A stretch of DNA of 64,000 nt from Exiguobacterium aestuarii (GCF_020171655.1 NZ_JAIVAC010000001.1:930001-994000), one strand, 5' to 3'; positions 53,963 through 63,795 are shown, counted from the first letter of the stretch. Notes: generated by a model from the sequence alone, not told the origin. A program made the numbers and translations.

Positions 53963-54212
53963 ACCCAACTCTCGAAATTGCTCCGATCATGTAAATATTC
54001 AGAAAGGGTTTCAAGTAAATCCATGCCAACTATCGTTTGTAAGCAGGACCAAACCAAACCACCTCGTCAGAAGCTGTCCAATCAAATCCATCTATATTTT
54101 CATACTGTTCCATCCACTGATATGCCCAGTCAGAAATTTCTTCTCGCGTTCGTTCTTGCCTGAGCACTTGCTCCAATCGATTGATTAGTTCATCGATTGT
54201 TACTCGATTCAA
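53947..54212 (-). pseudogene. 5' part of a small unknown gene, frameshifted and cut by the TnpB element
   Basis: TTG start at 54212 with GAGGTG upstream. The frame MNRVTIDELINRLEQVLRQE... reads 60 codons then stops, because GGTTT is tandemly repeated in TGGTTTGGTTTGGTCC (about 54046-54060). Removing one copy restores DEVVWSCLQTIVGMDLLETL followed by SEYLHDRSNFESWVTAFKK up to the element, and continues at 52519 to a stop: 97 codons in all. A small acidic helical protein with two Trp-rich segments; family not identified. Downstream of ribT behind a terminator. Confidence 0.8.
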
Positions 54213-54259
54213 GAATCCACCTCATTTTATGAGTTTGTGATTTACTCCATGCAATATGC

Positions 54260-54298
54260 AAAACCCCCATAATCACAATCGTGATTACGGGGGTTTTT
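54260..54298. terminator. Terminator downstream of ribT
   Basis: AAAACCCCC-AT-AATCAC / GTGATT-AC-GGGGGTTTT hairpin with T/A tracts on both sides; on the minus strand it ends ribT. Confidence 0.88.
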
Positions 54299-54302
54299 GT
54301 CA

Positions 54303-54659
54303 TCAGACGACTAATTGATTCCATTTATCCAATAAATCGCCCGTCTTGCCTGTACCGGTTAACGTCAAATCAAGTGGAAGTACGTTTCTCACCTCGTCTA
54401 GAAGCTCGTAAGAACGTTTCTCGCCACGGAATGATGGCGACAGGGCGATATGGTCGATGACCATCGTCGTTCCTTGCTGCTCCATTCCAATGATGCCGAC
54501 GAAGTCTTCACCGACTTTCCATAAATAGAGGAACTTCGACTCTTCCTCGTCATACGATCGGACGAGTTCAAGCAAGCTAAGCGGAGATTTGTCACTGCAT
54601 GAGAATGCAAGTAGACCCATCGCCGTCTTTTCATAAGAACGTTTATATTTGACCAGCAT
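54303..54659 (-). CDS. ribT: RibT-like GNAT family protein
   Basis: 118 residues. Truncated GNAT fold: KYKRSYEKTAMGLLAFSC, WKVGEDFVGIIGMEQQ, then VIDHIALSPSFRGEKRSYELLDEV, the acetyl-CoA-binding strand/helix. B. subtilis ribT ends the riboflavin operon next to ypuF; its substrate is unknown. Here it stands without rib genes but keeps the ypuF/scpA neighbourhood. ATG at 54659 with GGTGGTG 9 bases upstream; GTG 54674 lies within that site. Confidence 0.85.
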   Translation of the reverse strand: MLVKYKRSYEKTAMGLLAFSCSDKSPLSLLELVRSYDEEESKFLYLWKVGEDFVGIIGMEQQGTTMVIDHIALSPSFRGEKRSYELLDEVRNVLPLDLTLTGTGKTGDLLDKWNQLVV

Positions 54660-54748
54660 CGCTGGGTTCACCACCTTTAGTCATTCAAGTTTCACGATGT
54701 GAAGACGTGAGAGACATGGTTCATTGTGCCATAACCTTCAGGCAAAAA

Positions 54749-55189
54749 TCAATTCTCGTCCCAAACCTTCACTTCTGCCATCTTCGTTCCTTGACGAAGT
54801 TTGACGGCATGTTCAAGACCAGATGTCACTTTACCGAAAACCGTATGGACGCCATCCAAGTGTGGTTGTGGCTCATGGACGATGAAGAACTGTGAAGACC
54901 CTGTGTTACGTCCTGCGTGTGCCATCGAGAGTGATCCCGCTTCGTGTTTGTGTGGGAAAGAAGTCGATGTCTCACATGGAATCGTATAACCAGCGCCACC
55001 CATTCCAGTACCATCCGGGCAACCGCCTTGGCTGACGAATCCAGGAATGACACGGTGGAATGTTAATCCATTGTAGAACCCGCTGTTCGCAAGTTTTTCG
55101 AAGTTTTCGACCGTGATCGGTGCCTCGTTGTGGAATAAATCAAATTCAATCATTTCGCCATTTTCAAGTTTCATAGAACCTTTTTTCAT
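54749..55189 (-). CDS. ppiB: Cyclophilin-type peptidyl-prolyl cis-trans isomerase
   Basis: 146 residues. Cyclophilin signatures [13 protein letters not shown] (catalytic Arg), [12 protein letters not shown] and [12 protein letters not shown]. Cytosolic folding catalyst of proline bonds. No signal peptide. RBS AAAGGGG at 12 bases from ATG, with the second ATG at codon 6 as an alternative. Single gene between ribT and the nucleoside operon. Confidence 0.96.
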   Translation of the reverse strand: MKKGSMKLENGEMIEFDLFHNEAPITVENFEKLANSGFYNGLTFHRVIPGFVSQGGCPDGTGMGGAGYTIPCETSTSFPHKHEAGSLSMAHAGRNTGSSQFFIVHEPQPHLDGVHTVFGKVTSGLEHAVKLRQGTKMAEVKVWDEN

Positions 55190-55251
55190 GTTTCAAGCAA
55201 CCCCTTTATTTGAATATGTATCCTGCTGTTTTACACTCACATTACCCATCT

Positions 55252-55298
55252 TATCAAAAAAACACGTCTGTCTCCACTTTTTTTGTGGAAACAGACGT
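55252..55298 (-). terminator. Intrinsic terminator of the pdp operon
   Basis: ACGTCTGT-TTCCAC / GTGGA-ACAGACGT type hairpin (two mismatches) and T7 on the minus strand. Confidence 0.88.
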
Positions 55299-55304
55299 TC
55301 TGCC

Positions 55305-56606
55305 TTATTGGATGACAGCGTGAACGAGTGGGCGAGCTTCTGGTTTCGTCGCACCGATTGTATACGCGTGATCTAAACGTTCGACAGCCGAAGACATGTC
55401 TTCCATGTTCGAGCGGAGCACGGCAATCACATCGCCCGCCTCGACACGGTCGCCAACTTTCTTCTCGAGCGTGATGCCTGCCGCGAAGTCGATCTTGTCT
55501 TCTTTCGTCGCACGACCCGCTCCGAGAAGCATCGCTGCGACACCGACTTCGTCTGCGATGATTGACTCGACATAACCTGCTTCTTTTGCGACGAATGTCG
55601 TCTCATAGGAAGCTTGAGGTAATTTTGTCACGTCATCGACGAGCGACGCGTCTCCACCTTGTGCTTCGACGAACTTACGGAACACCTCGAGGGCATGACC
55701 GTCAGCAATTCGTTTTTCAAGGTCTGCATATGCTTCGTCAAACGTTGGATAGAAATCACCAAGAACAGCCATGTGTCCCGCAATGGTGAGGGCGATTGTT
55801 TTCAAGTCTTCTACTTCCTTACCTGAAAGGACTTCAATCGCTTCTTTTACTTCGTTCGCGTTCCCGATTTCAAAGCCGAGCGGTTGGTCCATGTCGGTGA
55901 TGACAGCGACCGTTTTACGACCGACGTTCTTCCCGATTGCGACCATCTCTTCTGCGAGTGCTTTCGCATCATCGAACGACTTCATGAACGCACCAGAACC
56001 CGTCTTGACGTCGAGGACGATACTGTCAGCTCCAGCTGCGATCTTCTTCGACATGATTGAACTCGCGATGAGTGGAATGGACTCAACGGTAGCCGTCACA
56101 TCACGGAGGGCATAAAGTCGTTTGTCAGCTGGCGTCAAGTTCCCCGTCTGACCGATAATCGACATCTTAATATCATTTACTTGTTTCGTGAATTGTTCTT
56201 CCGTCAATTCGACGTTAAAACCTGGGAACGATTCGAGTTTATCGATCGTACCACCCGTATGTCCAAGTCCACGACCACTCATTTTTGCAACCGGGATACC
56301 GATTGACGCGACGAGTGGTGCGACGATCAAGCTGATCTTGTCACCGACTCCACCCGTTGAGTGCTTATCGACTTTCTTCCCTTCGATGTTCGAAAGATCG
56401 ATCGTATCACCCGACTTCACCATTTCCATCGTCAAGGCTGCCGTCTCCTTTTCAGTCATCCCGTTGAAATAGATGGCCATCGACAATGCCGACATCTGAT
56501 AGTCAGGAATTGTTTCGTTCGTGAATCCTTCGACGACGAAGCGAATCTCCTCTTCGTTCAATTCTCCACCGTTACGTTTTTTCAAAATCAAATCGACCAT
56601 ACGCAT
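55305..56606 (-). CDS. pdp: Pyrimidine-nucleoside phosphorylase
   Basis: 433 residues, thymidine/pyrimidine phosphorylase family. Marks: KHSTGGVGDKISLIVAPLVASIGIPVAKMSGRGLGHTGGTIDKLESFPG, the phosphate and base site, then DVKTGSGAFMKS. It splits uridine, thymidine and deoxyuridine with phosphate. ATG at 56606 with GGAGGACGAC upstream. Last gene of deoB-punA-pdp, supplying pentose-1-phosphates to DeoB. Confidence 0.96.
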   Translation of the reverse strand: MRMVDLILKKRNGGELNEEEIRFVVEGFTNETIPDYQMSALSMAIYFNGMTEKETAALTMEMVKSGDTIDLSNIEGKKVDKHSTGGVGDKISLIVAPLVASIGIPVAKMSGRGLGHTGGTIDKLESFPGFNVELTEEQFTKQVNDIKMSIIGQTGNLTPADKRLYALRDVTATVESIPLIASSIMSKKIAAGADSIVLDVKTGSGAFMKSFDDAKALAEEMVAIGKNVGRKTVAVITDMDQPLGFEIGNANEVKEAIEVLSGKEVEDLKTIALTIAGHMAVLGDFYPTFDEAYADLEKRIADGHALEVFRKFVEAQGGDASLVDDVTKLPQASYETTFVAKEAGYVESIIADEVGVAAMLLGAGRATKEDKIDFAAGITLEKKVGDRVEAGDVIAVLRSNMEDMSSAVERLDHAYTIGATKPEARPLVHAVIQ

Positions 56607-56634
56607 AACTGTCGTCCTCCTAGAAATAAGTTAC

Positions 56635-57444
56635 TTACATGCTTTTAATCGTGCCGCGCACGAGTGAAAGGAAGTCTTGACGGACACGTTCCGTCGTCTC
56701 GATGACTTCTTCATGGTTGAGTGGTTGATCTAAAATCCCTGCCGCCATGTTCGAGACACACGAAATTCCGAGGACGCGCATATCCGAGTGACGCGCGACG
56801 ATGACTTCTGGTACCGTCGACATCCCGACGACGTCACCACCGAGAAGACGTGCCATTTTTACTTCTGCTGGTGTCTCGTAAGTTGGACCTGTGTTCCCGA
56901 AGTAAACCCCTTTTTGGACAGTGAGTCCGAGGTCTGAAGCGACGCGTTCTGTCAATTTCACGAGTTCTTTATCGTACGCTTCTGACATATCTGGGAAGCG
57001 AGTCCCGAATTCACTCGCATTCTTCCCGATGAGTGGGCTCGTCCCGAAGAAGTTGATGTGATCCGTGATGATCATCAAATCACCAGGGTTGAACGACTCG
57101 TTACACGCGCCCGCCGCGTTCGTGACGATGAGTGTCTCGACACCGATCAATTTGAGGACACGAACAGGGAACGTCACCTGTTCCATCGAGTATCCTTCAT
57201 AGAAGTGGAACCGTCCCTGCATCGCGACGACGCGTTTTCCTTCAAGTTCTCCGAACACGAGTTGTCCCGCATGCCCTTCGACAGTTGATACTGGGAAGTG
57301 TGGAATCTCTTCATAAGGGATTGCAACCGGATTCTCAATTTCGTCCGCGAGGACTCCAAGGCCTGACCCGAGAATAAGTCCGATTTCTGGTGTTGCGCCC
57401 ATACGCTCCTGCAAAAACGCTTTTGTTTCGTTCCAATTTACCAT
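56635..57444 (-). CDS. punA: Purine-nucleoside phosphorylase (trimeric, PNP-I)
   Basis: 269 residues. GSGLGVLADEIENP, VEGHAGQLVFGELEGKRVVAMQGRFHFYEGYSMEQVTFPVRVL and TNAAGACNESFNPGDLMIITDHINF are the signatures of the trimeric PNP. It splits inosine, guanosine and their deoxy forms. Strong GGAGGCAATATTC site. Between deoB (13 bases upstream) and pdp. Confidence 0.96.
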   Translation of the reverse strand: MVNWNETKAFLQERMGATPEIGLILGSGLGVLADEIENPVAIPYEEIPHFPVSTVEGHAGQLVFGELEGKRVVAMQGRFHFYEGYSMEQVTFPVRVLKLIGVETLIVTNAAGACNESFNPGDLMIITDHINFFGTSPLIGKNASEFGTRFPDMSEAYDKELVKLTERVASDLGLTVQKGVYFGNTGPTYETPAEVKMARLLGGDVVGMSTVPEVIVARHSDMRVLGISCVSNMAAGILDQPLNHEEVIETTERVRQDFLSLVRGTIKSM

Positions 57445-57457
57445 GAATATTGCCTCC

Positions 57458-58624
57458 TCAAATTTCGTTTAAGAAACTCTTTCCGTTTGATGGTGCCGCA
57501 ACGTCAAAGTTGTCAGCCACTGTCGCACCGATATCTGCAAACGTACCTCGAATGCCTAAATCAACTGCTTTCGCTCCAGTGTGATGTACGATGAGCGGTA
57601 CATATTCACGCGTGTGGTCTGTACCAGCATGTACTGGGTCATTCCCGTGGTCCGCCGTGATGATGAGCAAGTCGTCTTCACGGAGACGTTCCATCACTTC
57701 AGTTAAACGGGCATCATATTCTTCAAGCGCGACGGCGTAGCCTTCTGGATCGCGACGATGACCGAACAATGCGTCAAAGTCGACCAAGTTCAAGAAGCAA
57801 AGTCCTTCGAAATCTTCCTCGAGTGATTCGACCAACTTGTCCATCCCGTCCATATTCGATTTCGTACGGACCGCTTTCGTCACGCCCTCACCGTCATAAA
57901 TATCACTGATTTTCCCGAGAGCGATGACATCTTTCCCTGCCTCTTCGAGCGTATTCATGACTGTCTTACCGAAAGGCTTGAGTGCGTAGTCATGGCGATT
58001 TGCTGTACGTACCCATGCACCCGGTGTGCCGATGAACGGACGGGCGATAATTCGACCGAGCATATACGGGTCTTCACGTGTAATCTCACGCGCGTATTCA
58101 CAAATCCGGTACAACTCGTCGATTGGCACAATCTCTTCGTGCGCGGCGATCTGTAGGACCGAATCTGCTGATGTATAAACGATGAGCGCGCCTGTCTCGA
58201 CATGTTCTTCACCAAGCTCATCCAAGATGGCCGTACCTGATGCCGGCTTGTTTCCGATGATTTTTCGACCACTGAACTCTTCTAGACGATGAATCAAATC
58301 GTCCGGGAATTCTTCAAAAACGCGGAACGGCGTCTCGATATGAAGACCCATGATTTCCCAGTGCCCTGTCATCGTATCTTTACCAGCCGAGATTTCTTCC
58401 ATACGACCATATGCACTTGGCGTCTCCGACACGTCGATTCCTTGAATCGGTTTAATGTTCGCGAGTCCGAGTTTTCCCATATTCGGCATGTTCAATCCGT
58501 TATGTTCACGAGCGATATGTCCGAGCGTATCGGCCCCTTTGTCACCGAACTGTTCAGCATCCGGTGCTTCACCGATACCGACCGAGTCCATGACCACTAA
58601 AAAAATGCGTTTAAACTTCTTCAC
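57458..58624 (-). CDS. deoB: Phosphopentomutase
   Basis: 388 residues, alkaline-phosphatase-like fold. Metal ligands in [13 protein letters not shown], the nucleophilic Thr in [10 protein letters not shown], and C-terminal [25 protein letters not shown]. It converts ribose-1- or deoxyribose-1-phosphate to the 5-phosphates, linking nucleoside breakdown to central metabolism. RBS GGAGG. First gene of the salvage operon, 23 bases after xerD. Confidence 0.97.
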   Translation of the reverse strand: MKKFKRIFLVVMDSVGIGEAPDAEQFGDKGADTLGHIAREHNGLNMPNMGKLGLANIKPIQGIDVSETPSAYGRMEEISAGKDTMTGHWEIMGLHIETPFRVFEEFPDDLIHRLEEFSGRKIIGNKPASGTAILDELGEEHVETGALIVYTSADSVLQIAAHEEIVPIDELYRICEYAREITREDPYMLGRIIARPFIGTPGAWVRTANRHDYALKPFGKTVMNTLEEAGKDVIALGKISDIYDGEGVTKAVRTKSNMDGMDKLVESLEEDFEGLCFLNLVDFDALFGHRRDPEGYAVALEEYDARLTEVMERLREDDLLIITADHGNDPVHAGTDHTREYVPLIVHHTGAKAVDLGIRGTFADIGATVADNFDVAAPSNGKSFLNEI

Positions 58625-58647
58625 AAAAAATTCCTCCTTTTCAATGT

Positions 58648-59535
58648 CTAGGCACGAGGGTGATGCTTGCGATACACATCATGTAGCCGCGACTTATTGA
58701 CGTGTGTATACACTTGCGTCGTCGCTAAATCCGCATGACCGAGCATTTGTTGAATGGCACGTAAGTCTGCGCCGTTCTCGAGCAAGTGTGTCGCAAAAGA
58801 ATGACGGAGAACGTGAGGTGTGATCTCCTTATCAATTCCGGCAAGCTTGGCACGTCGTTTGATCATCTTCCAAAATCCTTGACGACTGAGCCGTCCACCT
58901 CTGCCGTTTAAAAAGAGCGCTTCGGTCTCTCTGCCGCCGAGTCCGTTTCGGGCTTGTTGAATATACCGCTCGACAAACCCTTGCGCGACCGACGAAACCG
59001 GAATGATTCGAGCGCGCTCGCCTTTCCCTTCACATTGTAGATACCCCAATTCGAACTGCAAATCATCCAAATCAAGACCTAAAAGTTCACTGACCCGCAT
59101 TCCGGTCCCGTAAAGCAACTCGAGCATCGCACGGTCCCGAAGTGAGAGCGGATCGGATGTCGGGACGCTATCTAAGAGACGCTCGACTTCCTGTTGCGAC
59201 CAAGTATCCGGAAGTTGCTTTTCTGCTTTTGGCGTCTCTAGATACAGAGACGGATCAGTCGTCGTGACCCCGGTCATTTTTAGATGATGATGGAACATCC
59301 GGATTGAACTGACAGCTCGTCTCAAAGAGGACGAAGCACGTCCCGCCTGTGACAGTTCTTCGATATGCTTTACGATATGAGAACGTGTCACGTCGTTCCA
59401 ATCTTTCACCCCCAACTGGTTTAAGGTCGATGCGTATTGCGTCAAATCGCTCGCATACGCCTGTCTCGTGTTGGCGGACATCCGCTTTTCAACCGTCATG
59501 TACTGAAGAAATGACTCGATATGCGAACGCATCAT
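58648..59535 (-). CDS. xerD: Site-specific tyrosine recombinase XerD
   Basis: 295 residues. N-terminal SAM-like domain and catalytic domain with Arg in [14 protein letters not shown], HxxR in [19 protein letters not shown], then [15 protein letters not shown] with the nucleophilic Tyr. Resolves chromosome dimers at dif with XerC. ATG at 59535 or 59532 (both after AGGAGGAGGG). Upstream of deoB and in the conserved fur-xerD-deoB-punA neighbourhood, here interrupted by the ROK operon. Confidence 0.96.
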   Translation of the reverse strand: MMRSHIESFLQYMTVEKRMSANTRQAYASDLTQYASTLNQLGVKDWNDVTRSHIVKHIEELSQAGRASSSLRRAVSSIRMFHHHLKMTGVTTTDPSLYLETPKAEKQLPDTWSQQEVERLLDSVPTSDPLSLRDRAMLELLYGTGMRVSELLGLDLDDLQFELGYLQCEGKGERARIIPVSSVAQGFVERYIQQARNGLGGRETEALFLNGRGGRLSRQGFWKMIKRRAKLAGIDKEITPHVLRHSFATHLLENGADLRAIQQMLGHADLATTQVYTHVNKSRLHDVYRKHHPRA

Positions 59536-59755
59536 ACCCTCCTCCTTCCTCGTTTCACCTGAATACGCTTACAGCATATCACTTATGTAAACTGTTGTGA
59601 AGATGTCTGACCTCATTTTTTAATCACTTTTTTGTGAACATAAAAGGTGATGTGTCATTGTTCTATTTTTTAATTTTTCTGGCATATTCCAATTCGGAAC
59701 GATATACTACAAATGACTTATTAAAATATTTTAAAAAGTAGACTGGAGTGTGGTC

Positions 59756-60769
59756 GTGTTGAAAGATCCACAACATGAATTACTAGTTGATATCCGAAAG
59801 CAGATGGCTCTGTATAGCGTATCGACAATCTCTGAATTGAGTAAAGTCACACACGTTTCATTCCCTACCATCAAAAAGATGATCGATGACATGATTGTAC
59901 GTGGGGAAGTCATCGAACATGGTCAGAAGGCGCCAGAAGGTGGGCGCCCTGCAAAAAGTTATGGGTATAATCCTGAATTCCGTCACTGTTTGACGTTATA
60001 TATCGAAGCGAGAGAGATTCGCTACCGCTTGATTGACTGTCAACATCAGATTGTAGAAGATGGAGTGTCCCTAATCACCGATAGTCATTTAGAAGCATTA
60101 GGAGAACTAGTTGATCCGTTTATTGAGGACAAGACAAAAATCGGAGCGATTTCTGTCGGAGTCGCCGCTGCTGTAGACATGGGTCGGATTGTTTTCGCCC
60201 CAGAATACCCGTCGCTTGCGCACCTAGATTTAAAACACTGGTTGATGGAACGAACAGGACTTCCCGTCGTCATTGAAAATGATATGAATGCCGCCGTTTA
60301 TGGATTTTCTAAACGAGATGAGACGACAACACATCAGTCCATCGTCTATCTCGGTCTCGGGAAGAATGGTCCTGGTGCTGGTATCTTGTTCGATGGACAC
60401 GTCGCTCGTGGACAATCCGGGTTTAGTGGAGAAGTTTCATTTCTTCCGCTTTATGATGATGCATCGTTTTATGACCGTATTAAAGATAAGCCTTATGGAC
60501 CAAACGTTCTGAAGAAAGAAGAAATTGATGCATTGGGACGTCTCGTCGCTACGTTTGCTGCGACACTCAACCCCCACGCATTTATTTTCTCAGATGTCGA
60601 TCTCGTTCAAGAGGATTTGCTTCGCATTAACCGTGCCTGCGAACGATACCTTCCCTCCCGTCACATTCCCGTCCTTCGAATCGGGCAATGGGAGGAAGAT
60701 TATTTTTCGGGACTGGCCCGACTCGGCATTGAATTGACGCTCGAAACCATACAACGAGGTGACGTATGA
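59756..60769 (+). CDS. ROK family transcriptional regulator
   Basis: 337 residues: N-terminal winged helix (STISELSKVTHVSFPTIKKMIDDMIVRGEVIEHG with the wing GGRPAKSYGYNP) and ROK domain (ISVGVAAAVDMGRI, VIENDMNAAVYGFSKR, VYLGLGKNGPGAGILFDGHVARGQSGFSGEVSFLP). The zinc CxCG motif of sugar kinases is missing, so it is a sugar-sensing repressor, not a kinase. GTG at 59756 with GGAG 7 bases upstream. Starts the operon with MFS, VOC and HAD genes and likely controls it; inducer unknown. Its stop overlaps the MFS start. Confidence 0.85.
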   Translation: MLKDPQHELLVDIRKQMALYSVSTISELSKVTHVSFPTIKKMIDDMIVRGEVIEHGQKAPEGGRPAKSYGYNPEFRHCLTLYIEAREIRYRLIDCQHQIVEDGVSLITDSHLEALGELVDPFIEDKTKIGAISVGVAAAVDMGRIVFAPEYPSLAHLDLKHWLMERTGLPVVIENDMNAAVYGFSKRDETTTHQSIVYLGLGKNGPGAGILFDGHVARGQSGFSGEVSFLPLYDDASFYDRIKDKPYGPNVLKKEEIDALGRLVATFAATLNPHAFIFSDVDLVQEDLLRINRACERYLPSRHIPVLRIGQWEEDYFSGLARLGIELTLETIQRGDV

Positions 60770-61920
60770 CGATTTTATTATTGGCTGTAATTTATATCGC
60801 GTTTATCAGCCTCGGTCTCCCGGATGCCCTGCTCGGTGTCGGTTGGCCACTCATGCATCAAGAGTTTTCAGCCCCATTATCGATGGTCGGTTGGATTTTC
60901 ATGACAATTGCTGGCGGAACGATTCTGTCGAGTATACTCAGCGGCAAACTATTAGAGCACTTTGACACGAAACAAGTCACATTCGGTTCAACGCTACTGA
61001 CCGCGCTCTGTCTGTTCGGTTTCTATTGGGCGCCTTCAATTGGTTGGCTGTTCGCATTAGCCATTCCGCTTGGTTTAGGGGCAGGTGCCGTCGATGCCGC
61101 ACTGAATCATTACGTTGCAGAACACTACGAAGCACATCATATGAATTGGTTACACTGTTTTTGGGGGATTGGCGCAACCGGTGGACCACTCGTCATGGCG
61201 GGAGTGTTGACGGAGAATGGATGGCGTGACGGCTATTTGATCATCGCTGCAGTTCAGTTCGGTTTGGCCCTCGTGTTATTGCTGTCCTTCCCACTCTGGA
61301 AACAGAAAGGTCAGTCAATTACACACCATCAAGAAACAGCCGTCACGACGCTCGAACGACAGTTTCCACTTGGAATTTCTTATGCATTGGTCACGTTTTT
61401 ACTTTATTGCGGGGTCGAAGCATTGATTGGCTTATGGACAAGTAGTTACCTCGTGCAGACGAAACAATTTTCGATCGCGACGGCTGCGGCATGGGTGTCA
61501 ATCTATTACGGTAGTATCACGCTCGGGCGATTCGTGAGCGGGTTTCTCTCATTCCGTTTCACAAACAAACAGATGATTCGGATGGGACAATCGCTTGCCC
61601 TTCTCGGTAGTATTTTCTTTTTCATCCCGACATCCGCGACGATGTTAGTCGGCTTGATATTGATTGGATTCGGATTGGCTCCGATTTATCCGAGTATGCT
61701 TCACGATACACCGAACCGGTTCGGGTCTGCCCAATCAAAACGATTGATGGGTTTCCAAATGGCATTCGCTTACACCGGAAGTACGTTTTTACCACCATTG
61801 TTTGGTTTGCTCGTCTCTCAAACGTCACTTGGCTTCCTGCCACTCGTGACAGTCATGATCATGATGGGGATGCTTTTTAGTACAGAGCGATTGAATCAAA
61901 GGATTAGACGAACAACATAG
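60766..61920 (+). CDS. MFS transporter, sugar-type
   Basis: 384 residues, about 12 membrane segments. N-terminal ISLGLPDALLGVGWPLMHQEF, GAGAVDAALNHYVAEHYEAHHMNWLHCFWGIGATGGPL and the central YGSITLGRFVSG are seen in the FucP-like MFS branch. Coupled to the ROK regulator by an ATGA overlap, so uptake or efflux of a sugar-like compound is the best guess. An IIAAVQFGLALVLLL stretch follows the second half. Confidence 0.83.
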   Translation: MTILLLAVIYIAFISLGLPDALLGVGWPLMHQEFSAPLSMVGWIFMTIAGGTILSSILSGKLLEHFDTKQVTFGSTLLTALCLFGFYWAPSIGWLFALAIPLGLGAGAVDAALNHYVAEHYEAHHMNWLHCFWGIGATGGPLVMAGVLTENGWRDGYLIIAAVQFGLALVLLLSFPLWKQKGQSITHHQETAVTTLERQFPLGISYALVTFLLYCGVEALIGLWTSSYLVQTKQFSIATAAAWVSIYYGSITLGRFVSGFLSFRFTNKQMIRMGQSLALLGSIFFFIPTSATMLVGLILIGFGLAPIYPSMLHDTPNRFGSAQSKRLMGFQMAFAYTGSTFLPPLFGLLVSQTSLGFLPLVTVMIMMGMLFSTERLNQRIRRTT

Positions 61921-61931
61921 GAGGAGCCTAC

Positions 61932-62312
61932 ATGAGAATTGAGCATATTGCGCTTTGGGTCGAAAATCTTGAGAACATGCGCATGTTTTATGAGACCTAC
62001 TTCGACGCCCAATCGAATGAGAAATATGAAAATCCATCGAAGCGATTTGAATCGTATTTTTTGACGTTTCCTGATTCAAGTTGTCGAATCGAATTGATGC
62101 ACCGACCAGATCTTGTGAAGCATACGAAAGAAATGATCGGATATGCCCACATCGCCTTCTCACTCGAAAGTAAGCAAGCGGTAGATACGTTGACGGAGCG
62201 GCTTCGACTCGACGGATACACACACGTGGACGGCCCACGGACGACCGGGGACGGCTATTACGAAAGTGTCTGTCTCGACCCAGAAGGAAATAAAATCGAG
62301 TTGACCATCTAA
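61932..62312 (+). CDS. VOC (glyoxalase/bleomycin-resistance) family protein
   Basis: 126 residues with two beta-alpha-beta-beta-beta modules. Metal-ligand positions IEHIALWVENL (His), RIELMHRP (Glu), GYAHIAFSLES (His) and CLDPEGNKIELTI (Glu) follow the VOC layout, so a metal-dependent lyase or isomerase is possible. TAGGAGGAG site before ATG. Third gene of the ROK operon, 11 bases after the MFS gene. Confidence 0.87.
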   Translation: MRIEHIALWVENLENMRMFYETYFDAQSNEKYENPSKRFESYFLTFPDSSCRIELMHRPDLVKHTKEMIGYAHIAFSLESKQAVDTLTERLRLDGYTHVDGPRTTGDGYYESVCLDPEGNKIELTI

Positions 62313-62332
62313 TTTGAAAAGGAGCGAACAAT

Positions 62333-63169
62333 ATGATTCAGGCTATTTTACTTGATTTAGACGGAACGCTGTTGAATGACCAGAAATTGATTACCGAACA
62401 GACGAAGTGCACGCTCATGGCATTACAACGACAAGGTGTCAAAGTCGTTCTTGCCTCTGGCCGTCCGAAGCGCGGGATGTTGCCATATGCTGAAGAGTTG
62501 AGACTACACGAGTACAATGGGCTGATTGTCTCTTCAAACGGAGCTTGTGTCACGGACGCTACGACAGATGAGACATTATTTGAACAACCGATGCAAATCG
62601 ATAATGTTCGCTCGATTTTAGAGCATTTAGAGAAATTCGACGTCATCCCGATGATTAACGATGAAACGTATATGTATGTAAAAGATGTATTTGCCGGAAT
62701 GATTGAGGTGAACGGACAACTCGTTAACATCATCGAATACGAGTCGAGAGGCGGACGATTCCAACTACGCGAAGAGCCGAATTTAAGAGACATCATCGAG
62801 TTCCCTGTTCATAAAATCCTCGTCGCAGGTCAACCTGATTATTTACAAGAAGTCGCACCTGCTATGGCAGACCCTTTTGACGATCGGGTCACGAGTATGT
62901 TCACGGCAGCGATGTATTACGAATTCACCGATTTAGGAATCGATAAAGCGAAAGCGCTTCGTCACGTCTTTGAAGAATTGTCGATTGACCGTGAACAGGT
63001 CATTGCTTTCGGAGATGGTCATAACGACCGTTCAATCATTGAGTACGCAGGAATCGGAATTGCCATGGGAAATGCAGTCGGGGCACTGATTGACATAGCG
63101 AGTGAAGTCACGACATCAAACAATGAAGACGGGATTTCAAGAGTTCTTGAACGATACATTACTCATTGA
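62333..63169 (+). CDS. Cof-type HAD-superfamily phosphatase
   Basis: 278 residues. HAD motif I LDLDGTLLN, motif II VLASGRP, motif III Lys in GIDKAKALRH and motif IV FGDGHNDRSIIEYAGIGIAMGNAVG, with a large cap domain (C2B type). It dephosphorylates a small phosphate such as a sugar phosphate or flavin nucleotide. AAGGAGC site before ATG. Last gene of the ROK operon; a sugar-phosphate role fits the context but is inferred. Confidence 0.9.
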   Translation: MIQAILLDLDGTLLNDQKLITEQTKCTLMALQRQGVKVVLASGRPKRGMLPYAEELRLHEYNGLIVSSNGACVTDATTDETLFEQPMQIDNVRSILEHLEKFDVIPMINDETYMYVKDVFAGMIEVNGQLVNIIEYESRGGRFQLREEPNLRDIIEFPVHKILVAGQPDYLQEVAPAMADPFDDRVTSMFTAAMYYEFTDLGIDKAKALRHVFEELSIDREQVIAFGDGHNDRSIIEYAGIGIAMGNAVGALIDIASEVTTSNNEDGISRVLERYITH

Positions 63170-63211
63170 AAAAAGGACAGATGACCCGATTGGGCCGTCT
63201 GTCCTTCATCT
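63170..63211. terminator. Bidirectional terminator between the HAD gene and fur
   Basis: AAGGACAGA / TCTGTCCTT stem with an inner CC/GG pairing; A/T tracts on both sides serve both convergent genes. Confidence 0.8.
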
Positions 63212-63212
63212 T

Positions 63213-63692
63213 TTAACCGTTGATCACTGCTTTATGACCTTCGAGCGTGACGCCTTTTGCTTGGCATACTTTACAGATGCCGTGAAACGTCAAGCGATGG
63301 TCTTTAATGAGAAATTCGTATTTGCTCTCGACTTTTTTCTCGACATCGACGAGCAAATCTTCCATGATTTCTTCGACCGAGCCGCATTCGACACAGACGA
63401 GATGGTGGTGCGAATGATTCGCCCCTTCAGGACGCAAATCAAAGCGTGCGACCCCGTCACCGAAGTTGACTTTGTCGACAACACCGAGTTCAGTCAATAA
63501 CTCAAGTGTGCGATACACCGTTGCGAGTCCGATCTCTGGTGCGATGCTCTTGACGAGCATAAAGACGTTCTCGGCACTCAAATGGTCACTCTCATTCTCA
63601 AGTAAGATGCGAACCGTCGATTCACGTTGCGGTGTCAATTTATATCCTTTGGCGCTCAATTGCTGTTTAATTCGTTCAATTCGCGTTTCCAT
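63213..63692 (-). CDS. fur: Ferric uptake regulator Fur
   Basis: 159 residues: winged helix (TPQRESTVRILLENESDHLSAENVFMLVKSIAPEIGLATVYRTLELLTELGVVDK), metal-sensing NHSHHHLVCVECG, the CVEC and CKVC zinc pairs and HRLTFHGICKVCQAKG. High overall similarity to B. subtilis Fur (METRIERIKQQL start), not PerR or Zur. It represses iron uptake with Fe2+. ATG at 63692 has GAGGGGG upstream; the longer frame is rejected. A palindrome resembling a PerR/Fur box lies upstream of its promoter. Confidence 0.95.
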   Translation of the reverse strand: METRIERIKQQLSAKGYKLTPQRESTVRILLENESDHLSAENVFMLVKSIAPEIGLATVYRTLELLTELGVVDKVNFGDGVARFDLRPEGANHSHHHLVCVECGSVEEIMEDLLVDVEKKVESKYEFLIKDHRLTFHGICKVCQAKGVTLEGHKAVING

Positions 63693-63726
63693 AAGGCGCC
63701 CCCTCTTTACATAGTTCACTACACAA

Positions 63727-63755
63727 AGCATACCGAAGTTTTAATCAATTTTCAA
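63727..63755 (-). promoter_or_regulatory. fur promoter
   Basis: Minus strand TTGAAA and TATGCT with a 17-base spacer, 35 bases before the fur start. Confidence 0.7.
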
Positions 63756-63795
63756 TTTAAAATCATTACTATGTAAGTTTACCATATAAAATTTC

